The translations under genes were made by a program, and so were the position numbers. This document shows positions 24,181 through 35,556 of a DNA stretch of 64,000 nucleotides, piece by piece. The notes beneath the pieces were generated by a model. It did no database searches, was not told the origin of the DNA, and was given only the letters and a program-made list of their open reading frames with translations. The DNA is from Entomortierella parvispora (lineage: Eukaryota > Mortierellomycota > Mortierellomycetes > Mortierellales > Mortierellaceae), in assembly GCA_963573315.1 (NCBI GenBank), contig OY752144.1:2350501-2414500 (forward strand). Direction: 5' to 3'. How positions within the stretch are numbered: position 1 is the first letter of the stretch; each line of letters begins with the position of its first letter.

Positions 24181-27075
24181 TTAGTACCATGTTCCCAGAG
24201 GAGAGGGTGAACGACCGTCTTGTCGTGGCCTCATCACATTCGCCATTAGCTCGTCATTTGCAATCCCTCCAGGACGCCTCTTAAGCGAGTGCTCTTCTGC
24301 GGTAGATAAAGGAATTCGGGAGTATCCAACATACTGTTTGATAGGATGAAAAGTCGGCTCATGACTACGATCTTGTTCTCCTGGTTCACAGGCCTGGTCT
24401 ACAATTTTCTCTTTTCCTTTGCTCCTCGGAGGGTGAGATAGTTTATCCGATATTTCCTTGAGCGTCCAAGGGTCTGCTCCCGTGACATGAAGGGGCGGCG
24501 GCGGAGGATTTGAAGGCAGAGGGTGATCAAAGATCTTCAAATCATGCATGGCAAATGTCCGCTCTAGCGCGAACTCATCTACTATCACTGCCTGTCGAGA
24601 ATTCTCGAGTGATTTCAGTCTCCCGCTCGCACAGATCACGGCCTCTGGTGAAAGCGGGACTCGACATTGGCATTTTTCGATCAAGTCGGCACGATTCATT
24701 GAATGCAATCCATTCTCCCCTGACGACATTGATTTATCGAGAATGGTTTCGGCCTTACGCATCTTGGCCATAGTGGCCTCGTCCACTTCGCGCCTTTGAC
24801 TCTTGGCAATAGCTTCCAATTCTGAAGCAGGATAGAATCCTTCAATTCGTTCCAGGGCCGGCCATTCACGGGCTATCCATGCGAGGTCATTTTCCTCCAT
24901 CCCATGGGTTTCAAGTCCAGACATATCCAAGAGCTTGAGACATTTCCAAGTGGACAGTTCATCTAGTCCAAACTCCAAGCGGAACTCGAGGCAGCGATCA
25001 CGACAGGAGCCCGCTATCCTGTCGCCCATGGGTCTACCACGGGTCTGGTGAGCCGCCGCCCGATGTGTTGTATCGCAGCCACCTTGAATCACAAAGGTCT
25101 CTAGCCTAGAAAGTCGAGCCAACTGACGGTATACTGTGCGTTGGATCCTTGCCGACTCTTGGTGGCGACCCTGATCAGTGTCAATATCCGGATCCTGTTT
25201 ATACTCGACACAGAGGCTCAAGTGCCGTAGCTTGACGCACCTCCACGGAATAATATCGCAGTTTGCAATCTCCTTTGCATCAATCACATAAGGTGCGATA
25301 AAGAGGGTCTCCAACAACTGACAGGATTCAAAGATGCTTATAGCTCTGTCGTAGTATATGCTGCGACTTATTTTTCCAAACCGAGTACTCCCCTTGAAGG
25401 ACAAATCCAAGTGCACCAGATTTTTGCCAAGATTGCCCACGACATCAAACATCGCCTCCGAAAAGAGACATGTTTCTCGGACAAGAAGCCCTTCCAGATT
25501 TTCGCCCCAGATCTTCAAGAGGTGGATAAAGAAGTCTTGATTCATTTCCAAAGAGCAGCCTGAAAAATCAAAGTGCTTTAACCGAGGGCAAGCTTGCCGC
25601 AAGGCATACAGAGCTCGGACGGAAACGTCGTCTTGGTCAGCGATATTCGTATCGTCGTCATAGAGATAGTCGTATTCGTCGTAGTCGTCATCGTAGTCGT
25701 CATCATAGTCGCTAAAGCTGTAGCGATGGCGGTTGTCAAAGTCGCCGTGATCTCCGTCTTCATCATTATCGCTGTACGGTGCACCTGTGAGGATATTGAT
25801 TGGAGCAATGCCCTCCGACTCTGTACCTTCGTTTCCAGGATCTTCTATTTCTTCCTCTTCTGCCTCTTGCTCTTCCTCATCCGATTCCTCATCCGCTACA
25901 TTAGGTCCATCTTCACCATAGTAGTCGCCGTGACCATCGTCGTCATCACTACCATCGTCCTCATCATCATCGGTACTATAGACAAAAAGATCGGCGAAAT
26001 CAGCGTCGGCTGTCGGCTCGGCCATTTCCTCAGCTTGTACCGTTTGGACGTCCACCAGGTCCTCTGGGTCATCGAAAAACGAAACGCTTTCCACCAGTCC
26101 GTCGGTATCCTTCATGGAGAGAGAAAGCAGATCAGGCATCACACCGCAAAGCAACATGACAAGATCAATGTTCACAACAGACTGGTCCAAAATCAATTTT
26201 TGAACACCAGACAAGCGGAAACAGGAAGGGTCATTAATGTGGCCGTCGTCTTCTCCAGTTGCAGTACCATCCTCTGCCAGTGATTTCAAAGTAGAGTCGT
26301 AACGGAATCTCCAGTCTTTGAGTCGTCTTAATTGGGACACAGCGATTCCGTCATCAATCTCCAAGGCGAGCGTTCGAAGCCTTTGACAATTCAAGAGGAT
26401 GTCGTAGAGGATGTCGAGGTCTGGGAACTCCCATTGGACAAGGGATAGATTGTTGAGCTGTGGCATTCCCTGAACTGCCTGCAAGAGCAGGTTGTTGTGG
26501 TGTTCCCTTAAGCCGACCAAAGCGACTTTCCGCAGGCGGCGAGCGTAATGTTCAAGGAGTGTAGAAATGGGTGAGAGGTTGATGGAATATGCAGCCGTCT
26601 GAACGCCTCTCGAGTAGCTGCTCCGAAGATCAATCTCAGCTGATTCCAAGTTGGTACAGTCCAGAAGGGTCTTGGGCGGTGATGAGGCTGATATCCTACT
26701 TGGATCGCGTGTCAAACGCAGGTTGGCGAGTGCTTGGATCTGGTCGGGATCATTTGGCACAGTGAGGGTGAGATGAAGAATATGATGGGCGTAATGGGCG
26801 AACTGATCAATGAAGGTGCGCGAGACAAGAGCCTTTCCTGGAATGTCGCGCCAGAGCCCAGGTCGGAGACAATGGCACCAGAAGCGATTCACCCTGCAGG
26901 CGCGATGCAACGCGATGGGATCGAGAAATGCACCGATGGCTTGTAGGATCTCGACGGGTAGAATGAGGGACCGATGTTGCTGTTGTTTCTGCTCCTGATG
27001 TTCCTGCTGTGTCATTGCCCGCTGTTGTTGTCGTTGCTGGTGGTCTTGCTGATGTTGCTCTTTTTGTCGTGGCAT
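24181..27075 (-). CDS. Large F-box protein with acidic insert, about 964 aa
   Basis: The ATG at 27075 (MPRQKEQHQQ) is chosen; the frame is open to upstream ATGs at 27096 and 27177. A Gln-rich stretch comes first, then the F-box at about residues 34-75: LILPVEILQAIGAFLDPIAL, RACRVNRFWCHCLRPGLWRD. Leucine-rich repeats follow. Around residues 360-480 there are two very acidic blocks, DDEDDGSDDDDGHGDYYGED and a DDDYDDDYDEYDYLYDD tract, which look disordered. More LRR-like segments follow, such as LKHFDFSGCSLEM and LVHLDLSFKGSTRFG. A Lys/Arg-rich C-terminus ends the protein. It probably acts in an SCF ubiquitin ligase; partner unknown. A single exon is sufficient. Confidence 0.82.
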   Translation of the reverse strand: MPRQKEQHQQDHQQRQQQRAMTQQEHQEQKQQQHRSLILPVEILQAIGAFLDPIALHRACRVNRFWCHCLRPGLWRDIPGKALVSRTFIDQFAHYAHHILHLTLTVPNDPDQIQALANLRLTRDPSRISASSPPKTLLDCTNLESAEIDLRSSYSRGVQTAAYSINLSPISTLLEHYARRLRKVALVGLREHHNNLLLQAVQGMPQLNNLSLVQWEFPDLDILYDILLNCQRLRTLALEIDDGIAVSQLRRLKDWRFRYDSTLKSLAEDGTATGEDDGHINDPSCFRLSGVQKLILDQSVVNIDLVMLLCGVMPDLLSLSMKDTDGLVESVSFFDDPEDLVDVQTVQAEEMAEPTADADFADLFVYSTDDDEDDGSDDDDGHGDYYGEDGPNVADEESDEEEQEAEEEEIEDPGNEGTESEGIAPINILTGAPYSDNDEDGDHGDFDNRHRYSFSDYDDDYDDDYDEYDYLYDDDTNIADQDDVSVRALYALRQACPRLKHFDFSGCSLEMNQDFFIHLLKIWGENLEGLLVRETCLFSEAMFDVVGNLGKNLVHLDLSFKGSTRFGKISRSIYYDRAISIFESCQLLETLFIAPYVIDAKEIANCDIIPWRCVKLRHLSLCVEYKQDPDIDTDQGRHQESARIQRTVYRQLARLSRLETFVIQGGCDTTHRAAAHQTRGRPMGDRIAGSCRDRCLEFRLEFGLDELSTWKCLKLLDMSGLETHGMEENDLAWIAREWPALERIEGFYPASELEAIAKSQRREVDEATMAKMRKAETILDKSMSSGENGLHSMNRADLIEKCQCRVPLSPEAVICASGRLKSLENSRQAVIVDEFALERTFAMHDLKIFDHPLPSNPPPPPLHVTGADPWTLKEISDKLSHPPRSKGKEKIVDQACEPGEQDRSHEPTFHPIKQYVGYSRIPLSTAEEHSLKRRPGGIANDELMANVMRPRQDGRSPSPLGTWY

Positions 27076-27234
27076 GGTCGTCGCAGCCCTGTGCATGAAG
27101 ACAAAAGACAGAAGCGCATGCGCAATCGTGGGGGTTTCTTTTTTTATTCTTAACGAAAGCATCACGTGGACTGGCACCGTTTCTACAGCGCTCGCTGGAT
27201 AACATCTACATCTGTGTCTTGGTGTCTTGTTCTT

Positions 27235-28722
27235 TCACTTGGCCAGTGCAAACCCGACCCGGTGCTCCTCAAAGTCCAGTGCGGTGAAGAATTTGCGCAT
27301 GAACACCGTGCCCAGCACTGCACCCGTGTCCGTCTCCTTCTCAATCCCACGGCTCGCAAGGCCAAGGAATTGACTGAAGCACTCATCTTTGCCCTGGGCC
27401 GTGTTCCTCACCATATACTCCTGGGGCATGAGCCAGAACACGACACGACCGATCCGGATCCCCACATTCGGCATCTCGTCAAAGTCCAATTTTGAGCATT
27501 CAAGATGATAATACACCTCCTTGTTCGTTTGAGACTCGGTCAGTCCCAAGGCCTCGTTCAAGTCTCGGGCCATGGCCGAGGGTATCGAGATGTATAACCA
27601 GTCGGGTCGCAAATGGGCAGGCGTCGATGCCGATGCCGGCCAAATCGTATTGCCACCGGTGCTGAGTTTATGGATTCTTCTTGTACCTTCCTTCTTGCCC
27701 CTGGAAGAATCTCTTCCACCCTCTTGCATCGGGGTAATCTGACTGCCGTCCCCAGAGGCTTTCCTGTCCCAATCAATGACCACCTCTCTCAGGTCAACGC
27801 TCCACTGACCAGGACGGAAGGCGTCCACCCACTGCAGACGACCCTTGTAGCGGTAATCATCCACTCCTCCAATCGTTAATTGTCCAGTTACACCTCCACC
27901 ATAGGGAGTTCTAAACTTGTTTCCGAGATACAACCCCAACACGGGTTCTTCGATTGCGCCATGTCGTCTCAGCTTGATCAAGAACGGTTCTGGTCCCGTC
28001 GCAGAACCATTGGGCTCCAGGGGATCATAAGCGAGACCCAAAACACCATCGCGAGCATACGCCCACCCGTTCAGCGCTATTGCCTCCCCAAACTGTTGAT
28101 CCTTGATCTGCAAGTCGTCCAAATGGAGAACATCCTGCGAGACAACACCGGAGGCTTCCGCGATTGTAAAGAGGGTGCCATTTTTGACATGAGTCAAAGA
28201 CTTGTCTCCGTTGTAACTCTTTTGAAAGTAACAGCTTTGACAGTGAGAGGAGGTAACGTAGAAATGAGCTGTACCCAGATCGAGTTCGACCCTGAACTCT
28301 TGACGGGGCGTACCAAGGCCAATGTTGGCTAGGAGAAAGGACAACCCGTTAGTGCCGAGAGGGAGATCGTGTGTTTCGCGCATCATGGATGAATGAACAC
28401 TGGATGGACTTCGTCGCTTTTCTTCTCCTCCGAACGGGATCTGGTTCGAGTCTGCTCGCTTGGAGTTTTGAACATGACCAAAGAACTTGAGGTTGTGTGG
28501 ATGATTATTGATCGGCTCGGCCTCAATGTCATATCTGTTTAGAAGAGGAAGTGGACGAGAGATAAATGGGGTGTGATATCATGCCAGCACCGCCGCGGCG
28601 TTAACGCGCTCTATGCCCAGGTGAAACGAAAGAATGAAAGAAATAAAATGGTACCGGATAATAGCTGCATTGGCGACAGCCATCAAAGACAAGAGGCTTG
28701 AAAGGGCAAACGAGACTTTCAT
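27235..28722 (-). CDS. Degenerate pepsin-family (A1) protein, 455 aa
   Basis: Two exons, 28722-28655 and 28534-27235, join in phase. The first encodes a signal peptide, MKVSFALSSLLSLMAVANAA. A propeptide with KR and EEKRR sites follows. The mature part starts near LANIGLGTPRQEFRVELDLG, so the first catalytic motif is DLG (Asp 108, Thr lost) in place of DTG. At the expected second site the sequence reads HLRPDWLYISIPSAMARDL, with no Asp-Thr/Ser-Gly, so the second catalytic Asp is absent. The fold remains readable: LTIGGVDDYRYKGRLQWVDA and the C-terminal ending RVGFALAK. It is almost certainly not an active aspartic protease. The tandem intact gene at 29.5 kb is the likely source of the duplication. 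Confidence 0.83.
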
Positions 28723-29461
28723 TTTGATGAACGTTTTGAAAAACAGTGTTGAGATGATGAGGTCAAGGTTAACGCAGAAGCAGACAAATGAACACGGGAG
28801 AGAGTCCTTTTTATTCCTTTCGCCCTCGGTAGTTGCTTCCGAAGCTGTGCTACATCAGGTCGCCATTTTCCCAGGCAGGCCTTGTCGACTCTTGGCAAAT
28901 AAAAAAAGGGATCGTGCATTTCATTGCGCGTCCCCGGCACGTTGTCTCCAAACAGTCCAAGGGCCCTCGTTTCTGCGGCGGACGTCGCCCGTCTGCAAGA
29001 CAGGACTCAAACAGGAAGACATGGAATGAATTCCACCTCCTCTCTACTTCATTGATCGCCCTGGAGTGCCATCTGTGGGTCCAATGCCTTCCGTGAGATA
29101 GAACGATGGAGAGGCATGAGAGATGTTTTCTCGCGTTCGACCGACGTTTGGGCTGTTGTTTGTAATGGATTGAACTCAGATGATCAGAGTCTTGTGGACA
29201 GCAGAACGCCTTTCTTTGTACTAATCTTCAGAGGTCTTTAGGCAAGTTTTATCCATGTTACCATCAATCGTATGACGTCGCGGGAAACACCTTTGCTTTC
29301 AAGAGTTTAGCACTCCAGACCGCCCTGCGATGAAGCGCTTCTTGTTTTTGCCATTGGTAAATCGTATTTTAATGTTTCGAGAAAGAGAAAGGCCATAAAA
29401 AAGGCCATGGGAGAAAAAATGAGTAAAAGAGGGGAGTCAGGACCAAAAGAGCGTCTTTTCT
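28723..29461. other. Spacer between tandem protease genes
   Basis: About 740 bp between the start of the degenerate protease gene and the end of the canonical one, both on the minus strand. No reading frame with a motif is seen, and no mobile-element end was recognised. Confidence 0.5.
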
Positions 29462-31158
29462 TTACTTGGACTCGGCAAATCCGACGCGATTCTTGCCCAA
29501 ATCATAGACGCTGTAGTACTTTCTCAGGAACACGTCGCCCACGATCCAAAGGTCTCCCAAGGACTCTGGGAAGTCCATGCCCATGAATCCACTGATGCAA
29601 GATCCACCGGCATTCAAAACGTAATCCGATCCCTTGAGCGTGTACTTTGTGTGTCCGAAAAAGAACGTAAAGTCTGGCAAATTGGGCACGGCATCACATT
29701 CAATGGTGTACTGTCCAGCATAGTTCTTCTTGGCACCAATCTGCTTGTTGATCATCTCGGCCAAATCTGTCTTTAGGACAATCAATGAAGATCCGGTATC
29801 GATCACAGCACCAGCCTTGTCTAGATCGACCTCCTCATCGCCCAATTGAACCTTGTTCAGGTCAATCTCCCAGTATCCCTTGCGACGGACGTTATGCCAA
29901 ACCAATTCGCCTTTGTAATGATTAGAATCCACGCCTCCGAGGGTCATCTGTCCGCCAGTACTTCCATCTGCTTGAGCCAAATAGAATCCAAAGACGGGCT
30001 CAGGAACCAACTTTTGGTTGACGAGGTTGTAAAATGGTGGTACGACTCCCAAAACCGAGATGGTGTCGTAGCCGAGTCCAAAGATGCCGTCAAACTTTCC
30101 GAATGCAAACGCGAGACCAGGCTCCTTGACCGACTCTCCAAAGTCCTGATGTTTGATCTGAACACCACCCACATCCAGGATATCGTTGCTGATGATGCCC
30201 TCCAAAGAGCCACTGCCGTACTGGATCGCGAACTGAGTACCGTTCGGTCGGAATGTGGTGGACTTTTCAGAGTCGAAACGACGGTGCAAGAAACAGGCGA
30301 TCGAGTTGCAATGGGTCGAGGGAACCCAAAAGTTGGACGAGCCCGTGTCAAAAACGACAGAAAAGGTCTGAGGAGGGGTGCCAACGTTGACATCACCGTA
30401 GTACTACATTCGAGACAAGAGAAGGCATTGGTCAGCGAAAAAGAATGAAAGCAAGCAAGAAAAAGCCGTTTCAGATGACGACACGAAGCGGAAGGAAGGG
30501 AGAGCTGGAGCTTTGGTGACCGTTGAGCCCAAAAGGGCTCAGCATGAGCAGGAATGAGGGAAGAAAGGAAAAGGCCCCGAAAAGGCTGTCACGGCTACTA
30601 CAAAGGACCACGCGCATTCTGGAACATTGCAAATGATCCGTCTCTCCTTGTAATGACGGGCGATGGCCATAATCGAAAAATGCCAAGAGCCCAGGACACA
30701 ATGGCAGACAAGCAGTTGGTACGCCTTTTTCGATGGGTCCATGATGTAGGGTGTGAATACAACACGATAACTTGATTCAAAAAAACTCACCTGCGCGTTC
30801 ATGTAGTTAGAAAGAGGGACTCCGTAGGTGGGCTTGCCATTCGCATCTGCACCAAGGATCTGGTTGGCTTCTTCAGCCTTGATCTTGCGGTTTACAGATC
30901 CAAAGTACTTTTGGGCCATGTACGCGCCAGCCTCAGAGTAAGCGAGCATCTGCTCTCTGGGCGTGAGTTCGGCCTTCTTGAGTTGAATGCTGTTGTGCGA
31001 GGAAGGAAGGCAGGGATGGAAGGTGAGAAAGAAGGCTTGGGTTTGATGGCAACCAACGATTTCTGTCAGATCGATGCAAGGGGGCCGTACCGTGTCAGTT
31101 CTGCCTGCGAGGCAACTGCCAAGGACAAGAGTCCAGAGAGAATGAGCGAGGATTTCAT
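29462..31158 (-). CDS. Vacuolar/secreted aspartic protease (saccharopepsin-like, A1), 402 aa
   Basis: Three exons, 31158-31091, 30989-30791 and 30403-29462, join in phase. The protein has a signal peptide (MKSSLILSGLLSLAVASQA), a basic propeptide with the IQLKKAELTPREQ type of start, and a mature enzyme beginning YYGDVNVGTPPQTFSVVFDT. The first catalytic motif is DTGSSNFWVPS (Asp 108), the flap is IQYGSGSLEG, and the second is GAVIDTGSSLIVL. The end, DLGKNRVGFAESK, is typical of proteinase A. Both catalytic Asp are present, so activity is expected. The intron just before YYGDVN matches the one in the gene at 20367-21916, supporting common ancestry. It is divergent from MED11 with 237 bp between the starts. 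Confidence 0.94.
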
Positions 31159-31395
31159 GGAGGGTGGAGGATCGAAGGCAGAGGAGGCAGGTTACGGAGA
31201 AGATGAAGAAGATCGAGAAGGGAGAGGAAAGTAGGAGTGAAAGAATAGGCGTCGACAGAAAGCATCCGTTCTGTGACTGTCTCTGCTCCTTTCGAGACCA
31301 GACAGGCAGACAGGCAGACGCGCTTTTTCGGCCGATCGTTTTTTTGCATTCTCATTCATCACGCAGCAGAGGCAAGAAGAACAGCCAAGACAACC

Positions 31396-32263
31396 ATGGA
31401 ATCAAGCCAGGGCACACCACGCGACGCAGACATGGCCAGTCCACCCAGTTCATTCCGGTCAGCAGTCAGCAATGTCGCAACAGGATCCACATCAGCATCA
31501 ACTACAGTCCAGCCTGCTTCAGTACCGGCTGATTCCACATCACAAGAACAGAGATCATCTAAAAAGAAGCAAAGAGTGCCCGACGGATATATATACCAGG
31601 CCTATTACGACCCCTCCCGTTCCCGTCGACACCTCCAAGAACAACAGCAGGATGCAAACTCTTCTTCAATTGGAGGCTCTTCCAAGAACAACCAAGCTAG
31701 CGCCACTCGGATTCTAGAACTTAGAGGATTGGAAAGGGTAAAGCAAAGGCCTTTTCCTTTTTGTTCGGCTTGTCCGCCTCCTACTATCTCCTGGATTTTG
31801 AACTTGTCAGACTTACAGGATTTCCTCTCTTTTTATTCCTTCCCTTTGCCAATAGAGAATTGTTCAACTACTCGAGACAGCTGGTGAGGCGATCCAGATT
31901 CTCAGTGGCGAAGATGACGAGGATGAAGAAAACAAGGGCAACCAGACTTTGGACCAAGCAGTACTGGTTCAAATGAAGGATCAAAAGGTGGCCAAGTTTA
32001 ACGCGTTGGCATCGTCCTACATGACGCTTGTGAATGAAATCCAAGGAGGCATGCGAAGACAGTTTCATTATCTGACAAAAGCCGGGATCACATCCTCACA
32101 AGTTCCCTTCAAGAATGTGGTCTACGGAGAGGAAAAGGAGCTCGAGACTTGGCTCAATGCAGTGGATGTCCTGAAAGAAAGCACAAGTCATTTAGTAGAC
32201 AATATTGGATCAGAGTTGCATGACCCGAGCGAAAAGATGGATCATTCAACATCTCAAGAATGA
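31396..32263 (+). CDS. MED11: Mediator subunit 11-like protein, 249 aa
   Basis: Med11 is a head-module subunit of the Mediator co-activator of RNA polymerase II. Two exons, 31396-31737 and 31856-32263, join in phase to give the junction LELRGLERRIVQLLETAGEA. The block IVQLLETAGEAIQILSGED followed by FNALASSYMTLVNEIQGGMR and HYLTKAGI is the Med11 signature: a helix, a short acidic linker and a long helix. The first 100 residues are Ser/Gln-rich and carry a KKKQR basic patch with PDGYIYQAYYDPSRSRR, an extension beyond the roughly 115-130 residues of animal and yeast Med11. The stop at 32263 lies 70 bp from the stop of the convergent FCP-type gene. Confidence 0.82.
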
Positions 32264-32332
32264 AAATAATAAAGAGAAAAACAAATTGTACAGACTTTAT
32301 TGGAACTAAAATGAGTTGGATGTCGGTTCCAT

Positions 32333-33413
32333 TTAAAGAGTCTTCTCGAGCTGACGAGATAGTTGGTCCATCTCGTCGCCAGCCTCTTTGTCGTCTTTTG
32401 TGGTATTCTTGGTGCCAGTAGATTTCTTGTGGACGACTGTGAAAAGAAAAGTGTACATATTTCTTGATGAGTTCAACTGATAACCATAACTCCAATGTTT
32501 GCATTAGGCCCGTAAGCATATTTGGTAACTTACGCTCTTTCTTTGAATCGAAGGGGTGCGCACGCATGTAAGCACTCACGTTCTTTTGGTAAATGAGTCG
32601 CTCCAGATAGTTCTTGACTTTCAACAGCTCGTCGTCGGTTCCGGCTCTCGCCAGGTCGTGATCGAAATCTGTCAATGCCAAGCCATTGTGAGGTTGAAGT
32701 TGGCTCTTGTCCTTGGAATCATCAATCAAGACCGTGTTTGTCTGGTCATATTTGATCACTGCTTTCGATCCTTCCTTCTTGGAGGCTGTTTGTTTGAAGG
32801 CAAGGAGCTTTTCCTCGGCTTCAATTCCCTCCCAGACAAACTCTAGATCCTTAATGGTCAAGACCTTTCGAGTATAGTCGACTCTGGGCAATCGAAAATG
32901 CTCTCTAGTCCAGATCCTTGCCAATTTAGGCACCCTATCCCCAAATCCACAGCCCAACATGGCCTCAACGGAATGAGGTTGGGCAGAACTCCACACCATC
33001 ACTGTGCAGTGCTCAAACAAAAAGTCCAAAAATGTGGAAAGGTAAGGTCTCGAGGTGACGGAGCGGTTCGAACCTTTGGTCCTGTAGAACAAGGTTCCGT
33101 TCAGATCCAGGATGACAAGCAGTTTTTGGGGGGCTTGCAACGCGACAGGCTCTTGGCTGGCGACTTCAAGATAGGACGGTCGAATGGCTCGGATGGGCTT
33201 TGTGGGGAAGTAGGTCTTCGTCTCTGCATTGTAGAACTTTGCCCCGGCTGTATTTGCATACTTTTTGTCCTCGTGAGGAATGTACCCTTCGGAGCCCGAG
33301 TGGTTGGTTTTCCAATGAGTACTGCTCGAATGAAACGAAGAAGACGACGACGACGACGGGCTTGCTCTTGGGGGAGCAGAGCTCCTGGCTGTGAATTGGC
33401 TGAACTGGCTCAT
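32333..33413 (-). CDS. FCP1/NIF-domain (HAD) phosphatase-like protein, 327 aa
   Basis: Two exons, 33413-32534 and 32436-32333, join in phase; the intron has a GTAAGT donor. The N-terminal 90 residues are Ser-rich and probably disordered. The FCP1-homology domain starts at about residue 97 with QKLLVILDLNGTLFYRTKGS, then RPYLSTFLDFLFEHCTVMVW and the downstream NTVLIDDSKDK acidic motif. The catalytic signature is normally DxDx(T/V); here it is D103-L-N105-G-T, so the second Asp is Asn. Such DLNG proteins occur in fungi and plants and may have lower or different activity. The last 35 residues are charged. The frame is open further upstream to 33632, but residues there look like leader. Convergent with MED11. 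Confidence 0.82.
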
Positions 33414-33808
33414 TGGGGTGGTTTGAAGAAGAAAAGGTCGAAATGAACGCGTGAAATGTCGAGTTATATAGATGAAATGAGGTCGAATGGCCGAGACAGT
33501 GGAATGAGCAGATGGCGCCGCAGTGGAAACAAGGAGCGAGCAAGGCAAAGTAAAGATGTGGGATGGAAGCTGCGCCATGGATGTGAAGAAGAAAACCAAA
33601 AAGGCAAAGACTTGTGCCACCAAAATCAACAAGGCCTTTTCGCGAGATGAGATCGATCAAAGGGCAGTCCCTCTTTTTTGGACATGCAGGGCGAAGGCTT
33701 GACCACAGCCCGCAATGTATCTTTCAAAGTCGACTAACTGGGTATTATTGCGCGTGGTTTCCAGTAACTGGCAAAGGTAAGAGAGACAAGAAACGAAATC
33801 GTCCTATT
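33414..33808. other. Upstream region of the FCP-type gene
   Basis: About 395 bp between the start of the FCP-type gene and the end of the histidine-phosphatase gene, both on the minus strand. A TATATA-like string on the minus strand near 33464-33471 (plus strand TTATATAG) lies about 55 bp ahead of the ATG and may be a TATA box. No gene is seen. Confidence 0.45.
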
Positions 33809-35333
33809 TCACCGAAGGTCGCGAGCCAAATGACTGGTATGGGCCTGATAGTCCAAAAGCCACCATCCTCGCTGATCATTCATAGTCTGGATCTCTTTAG
33901 ACCGCATCCAGCCTTCTCCTGATGGCGCTGCTTCAGTCTGTGCTTCTTCCGCGATCCATCGGCAGCGAGAGATTGAGCTATTGGGCACTGGCACAAGCAT
34001 TGGTGTCTGTAAACAGGCCTCGAGAAGAGCTATTTCAAGGACAGACGGTGGCACAAACGATTCAGTAGTCAAGATTTTGTAAAATAAATGTGGACATTGA
34101 CAATTGTGGCCTCACCATTGACAGGGGACGCATGGGTGACAAAGATGATGGATAGATCGCGTTCCAAGGAAGCAGCCGAGTAGGCTCGCAGGATATGGTT
34201 CAGAGTCCTGTCTAGTCTGCTCTGCATGTCCTCGCGATCCTCGGGCCAGTCGGGCAGCGCTCGTTCACAGGCCTGGTACTTCCAGTCGACAGTGTAGAAA
34301 GGGGTGTGCTCATGCCTTGCCATTGCAAAGTCCTGAATCCGCTGGACAATGATTGAGTTCGGGACGGGCTCGACGACATGTTCCATGGATAGCCAGTCTA
34401 GTAAGAGTGTAGGTAGAAGGGTATTAAACAAAAATGAAAGGATGTCAGGTCATTGGGTCGTTCGTGTCACCGACAACGCAAAAAAAAAAAAAGGGATGCA
34501 GCCGCAATCACATGATTGTCCAACTCGCTCCACAGTTCTGTCGCAGCCAACGATGCATCAGGTGGCCGGCCAGTCAATCAATGTTGCACGGGGCAATCGA
34601 CCGCCGGGCAAGTCGATGGCACCTTTTTCGCATGGGTCGAAATGCAGCTCCAGACTCTTTCTCAATGACCCTCCAGGGGCGCCTTACCTGCAAGGCCAGA
34701 CTCAACCGCGATAGTGACCAGGTCGCGGTCGTAAGCTTGCTCAGTCTTGTCCAAACTCTGCCTCGGTTTCTCTCGTGCGTCTCCCTGGCTGGGACTTTCC
34801 GTAGTGCTGTTGAAAGTTGTCGACTTTGAAGCCGCGGTCGCTGCCGCAGAAGTCTTGTCTGCTGTCCTGATTCCAATGGCCATCTCGATTGCTGTCTGAG
34901 AACAGCGCAAGAACGGGCTGGTTACGATCGCAAAGTGATGAGGTCGACGGGTGCTCCCACCACTCCTTCGTCGTGTCTCTCGGGTACTCGTCGATCCTGC
35001 GGTTCCGGTTCCTGGCAGTGCTTCCAGCTGGATAGAGTTGAACGAATCCGCGAGATCGGGCGATTTAGGCGGCGTGATACTCTGAACACACCAAGAGGTC
35101 GACGACCGAGATGGAGAAGAAGGACTAAAAGTCGAAAAGGTGTCACTAGAGGTCAGGCTGCTCGAGCTCTCGAGGGCAAAGTCTCGAATGACTTTGCCTG
35201 TCTGGCGGGCTTGGTTCTTTCCGAGGTCTGTGAGGGGCGGGTCCTGTGGACATGGGGAGGACTGCGCCCAGTTACGGTCGACTTGATCGACGCGCTGTCC
35301 ATGACGGACAAAGTAGAGGCTAATGTTGGGCAT
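33809..35333 (-). CDS. Histidine-phosphatase (phosphoglycerate mutase-like) protein, 382 aa
   Basis: Three exons, 35333-34688, 34397-34116 and 34029-33809, join in phase. The N-terminus MPNISLYFVRHGQRVDQVD carries the RHG catalytic motif (His 11). A Ser/Thr/Arg-rich insertion of about 100 residues follows, then SPFLRCSQTAIEMA, the substrate-loop motif of the family. Exon 2 gives DWLSMEHVVEPVPNS and LERDLSIIFVTHASPVN, where the His of VTHA is the second catalytic His. The layout resembles fungal proteins related to Tfc7 and UBASH3-type phosphatases. The insertion could be a regulatory disordered loop. An ATG at 35375 would add 14 residues. Substrate unknown. Confidence 0.82.
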
Positions 35334-35556
35334 ACGTCTTCTGATGTTTGATCGATAAAGAGTAAGAATGTTCAAAGAAGCGATGCAGCCGGTGGGAAGG
35401 AAGGGGGGAAGAAAGGGTTGAGTGAGGATGGACCGACCCTTCGAAGAACAAACAGCAAAAGGGACCCAATGCGTTTATTAAGGGGTATATGATTTATTTC
35501 AATATGTTGTTACATTTGGTGTTGTACAGGTGGAGAGAGATAGAGCAAGAATGCCA

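Noticed and set aside
20367-31158. Possibility that the altered proteases are pseudogenes
   Set aside because: Both have intact frames, good splice sites, signal peptides and full-length folds, so they are listed as coding genes with altered active sites.
33060-33085. GGTTCGAAC string resembling a tRNA B box
   Set aside because: It lies inside the coding exon of the FCP-type gene with no A box or cloverleaf around it. No tRNA, rRNA or CRISPR-like array was recognised in the window.
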